Made by a program: the position numbers and the translations under genes. DNA of 38,838 nt from Vibrio salilacus (GTDB taxonomy: Bacteria; Pseudomonadota; Gammaproteobacteria; Enterobacterales; Vibrionaceae): NCBI RefSeq assembly GCF_002811245.1, contig NZ_NIVQ01000024.1:1-38838 (forward strand), written 5' to 3'. Shown here piece after piece: positions 38,509-38,838 of this stretch (positions within the stretch are counted from its first letter, which is position 1; every line of letters begins with the position of its first letter). The notes beneath the pieces were generated by a model. The model had not been told where the DNA came from. It ran no database searches and saw only the letters and a program-made list of their open reading frames with translations.

Positions 38509-38781
38509 TAGCCTCTCCTAAAAGTGATGACATGATTCTACCTATAATGAGTTAATTTTCGACAAAAAATTCAGCAATATCACCACATCAACAGAATTAT
38601 TTTAAAAAGTTACAGTAGTCACGTTCATTAAGTTTGAACATAAAAATCATCCCCCCACTGGATATCAACCGGAACAAATTTTGGAAATCAATATGACGTG
38701 ATTCTGATTAGAATTTGGCGCGGAAATCCGAAAGTATCTATATTTGTTGATGGCTAGATAGCAAAAAAACTCAACCGAAGC
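38509..38781. other. Upstream region of crcB without genes
   Basis: 273 bp, AT-rich, with no credible gene. No recognisable riboswitch, tRNA or terminator is seen. It holds the crcB ribosome site and presumably its promoter, then runs into the right terminal repeat. Confidence 0.6.
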
Positions 38782-38838
38782 TTATACCAATTTAATTAAA
38801 TTTCTGATCTAATGGTACCTCTATTCGGAGGTACTATA
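38782..38838. repeat. Right copy of 57-bp terminal inverted repeat
   Basis: Exact inverted copy of bases 1-57, with the same 7-bp hairpin and AT palindrome. It lies 273 bp upstream of the crcB start in non-coding DNA, with no transposase or integrase nearby. The two copies point toward each other across 38.7 kb of ordinary core genes, so they need not be the ends of one element. They may be two independent copies of a dispersed repeat that happen to be inverted. Confidence 0.9.

Overview
The window looks like Vibrionaceae core chromosome, most likely a Vibrio chromosome 1 segment near the replication origin. The basis is gene content and order: crcB, a TPP riboswitch with thiCEFSGH, aminopeptidase P, a LysR/Bcr-type MFS pair, tsrA, asnC, a GGDEF/EAL protein, rsmJ, uspA, ftnA, uspB, a YhiN-type flavoprotein, rmuC, ubiE-ubiJ-ubiB, tatABC, tatD and hemB. 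This closely follows the order I recall for the V. cholerae VC0060 to VC0105 region. Two perfect 16-bp parS palindromes and a third variant fit an origin-proximal position. No tools were run; family calls rest on reading the protein sequences.

Layout, left to right. (1) 1-57: a repeat whose exact inverted copy ends the window at 38782-38838. It supplies the stop codon of a decayed GNAT acetyltransferase gene. (2) 363-3886: hemB (-), tatD (+), tatC-tatB-tatA (-). (3) 3937-8573: ubiB-ubiJ-ubiE and rmuC, all on the minus strand. (4) 8740-10495: a DMT-family transporter (+) and an HDOD-domain protein (-). (5) About 10500-17934: an accessory-looking glycerol-3-phosphate module. It has a UgpBAEC-type importer plus a HAD phosphatase (+), diverging from a glycerophosphodiesterase and a GlpR-like DeoR repressor (-), and it abuts a decapitated GntR/UTRA regulator remnant. 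(6) 18106-23363: YhiN-type flavoprotein, uspB, ftnA, uspA, a second DMT transporter, a basic Cys-containing hypothetical protein and rsmJ. (7) 23427-29824: a three-part GGDEF/EAL sensor, asnC, tsrA, an MFS efflux pump and its divergent LysR regulator. (8) 29895-38508: aminopeptidase P, the thiamin operon and crcB.

How the genes work together. The ugp module reads as a scavenging pathway. Glycerophosphodiesters or glycerol-3-phosphate are imported, diesters are hydrolysed in the cytosol by the GDPD, and the HAD enzyme may release phosphate. A DeoR repressor probably acts at a cluster of TTCATTT/TTCAAAT repeats in the divergent promoter region. The thi operon makes the HMP-phosphate and thiazole-phosphate halves of thiamin and joins them under TPP feedback. 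TatABC and the Ubi proteins form the usual membrane/quinone block.

The most noteworthy items are the 57-bp inverted repeats bracketing 38.8 kb of core genes, the parS cluster (one site inside thiE, one in an MFS gene, one between pepP and thiH), the 200-residue unassigned N-terminal extension of ThiE, the ugp island beside a truncated regulator, and a thiC promoter whose -35 element lies inside the crcB terminator hairpin.
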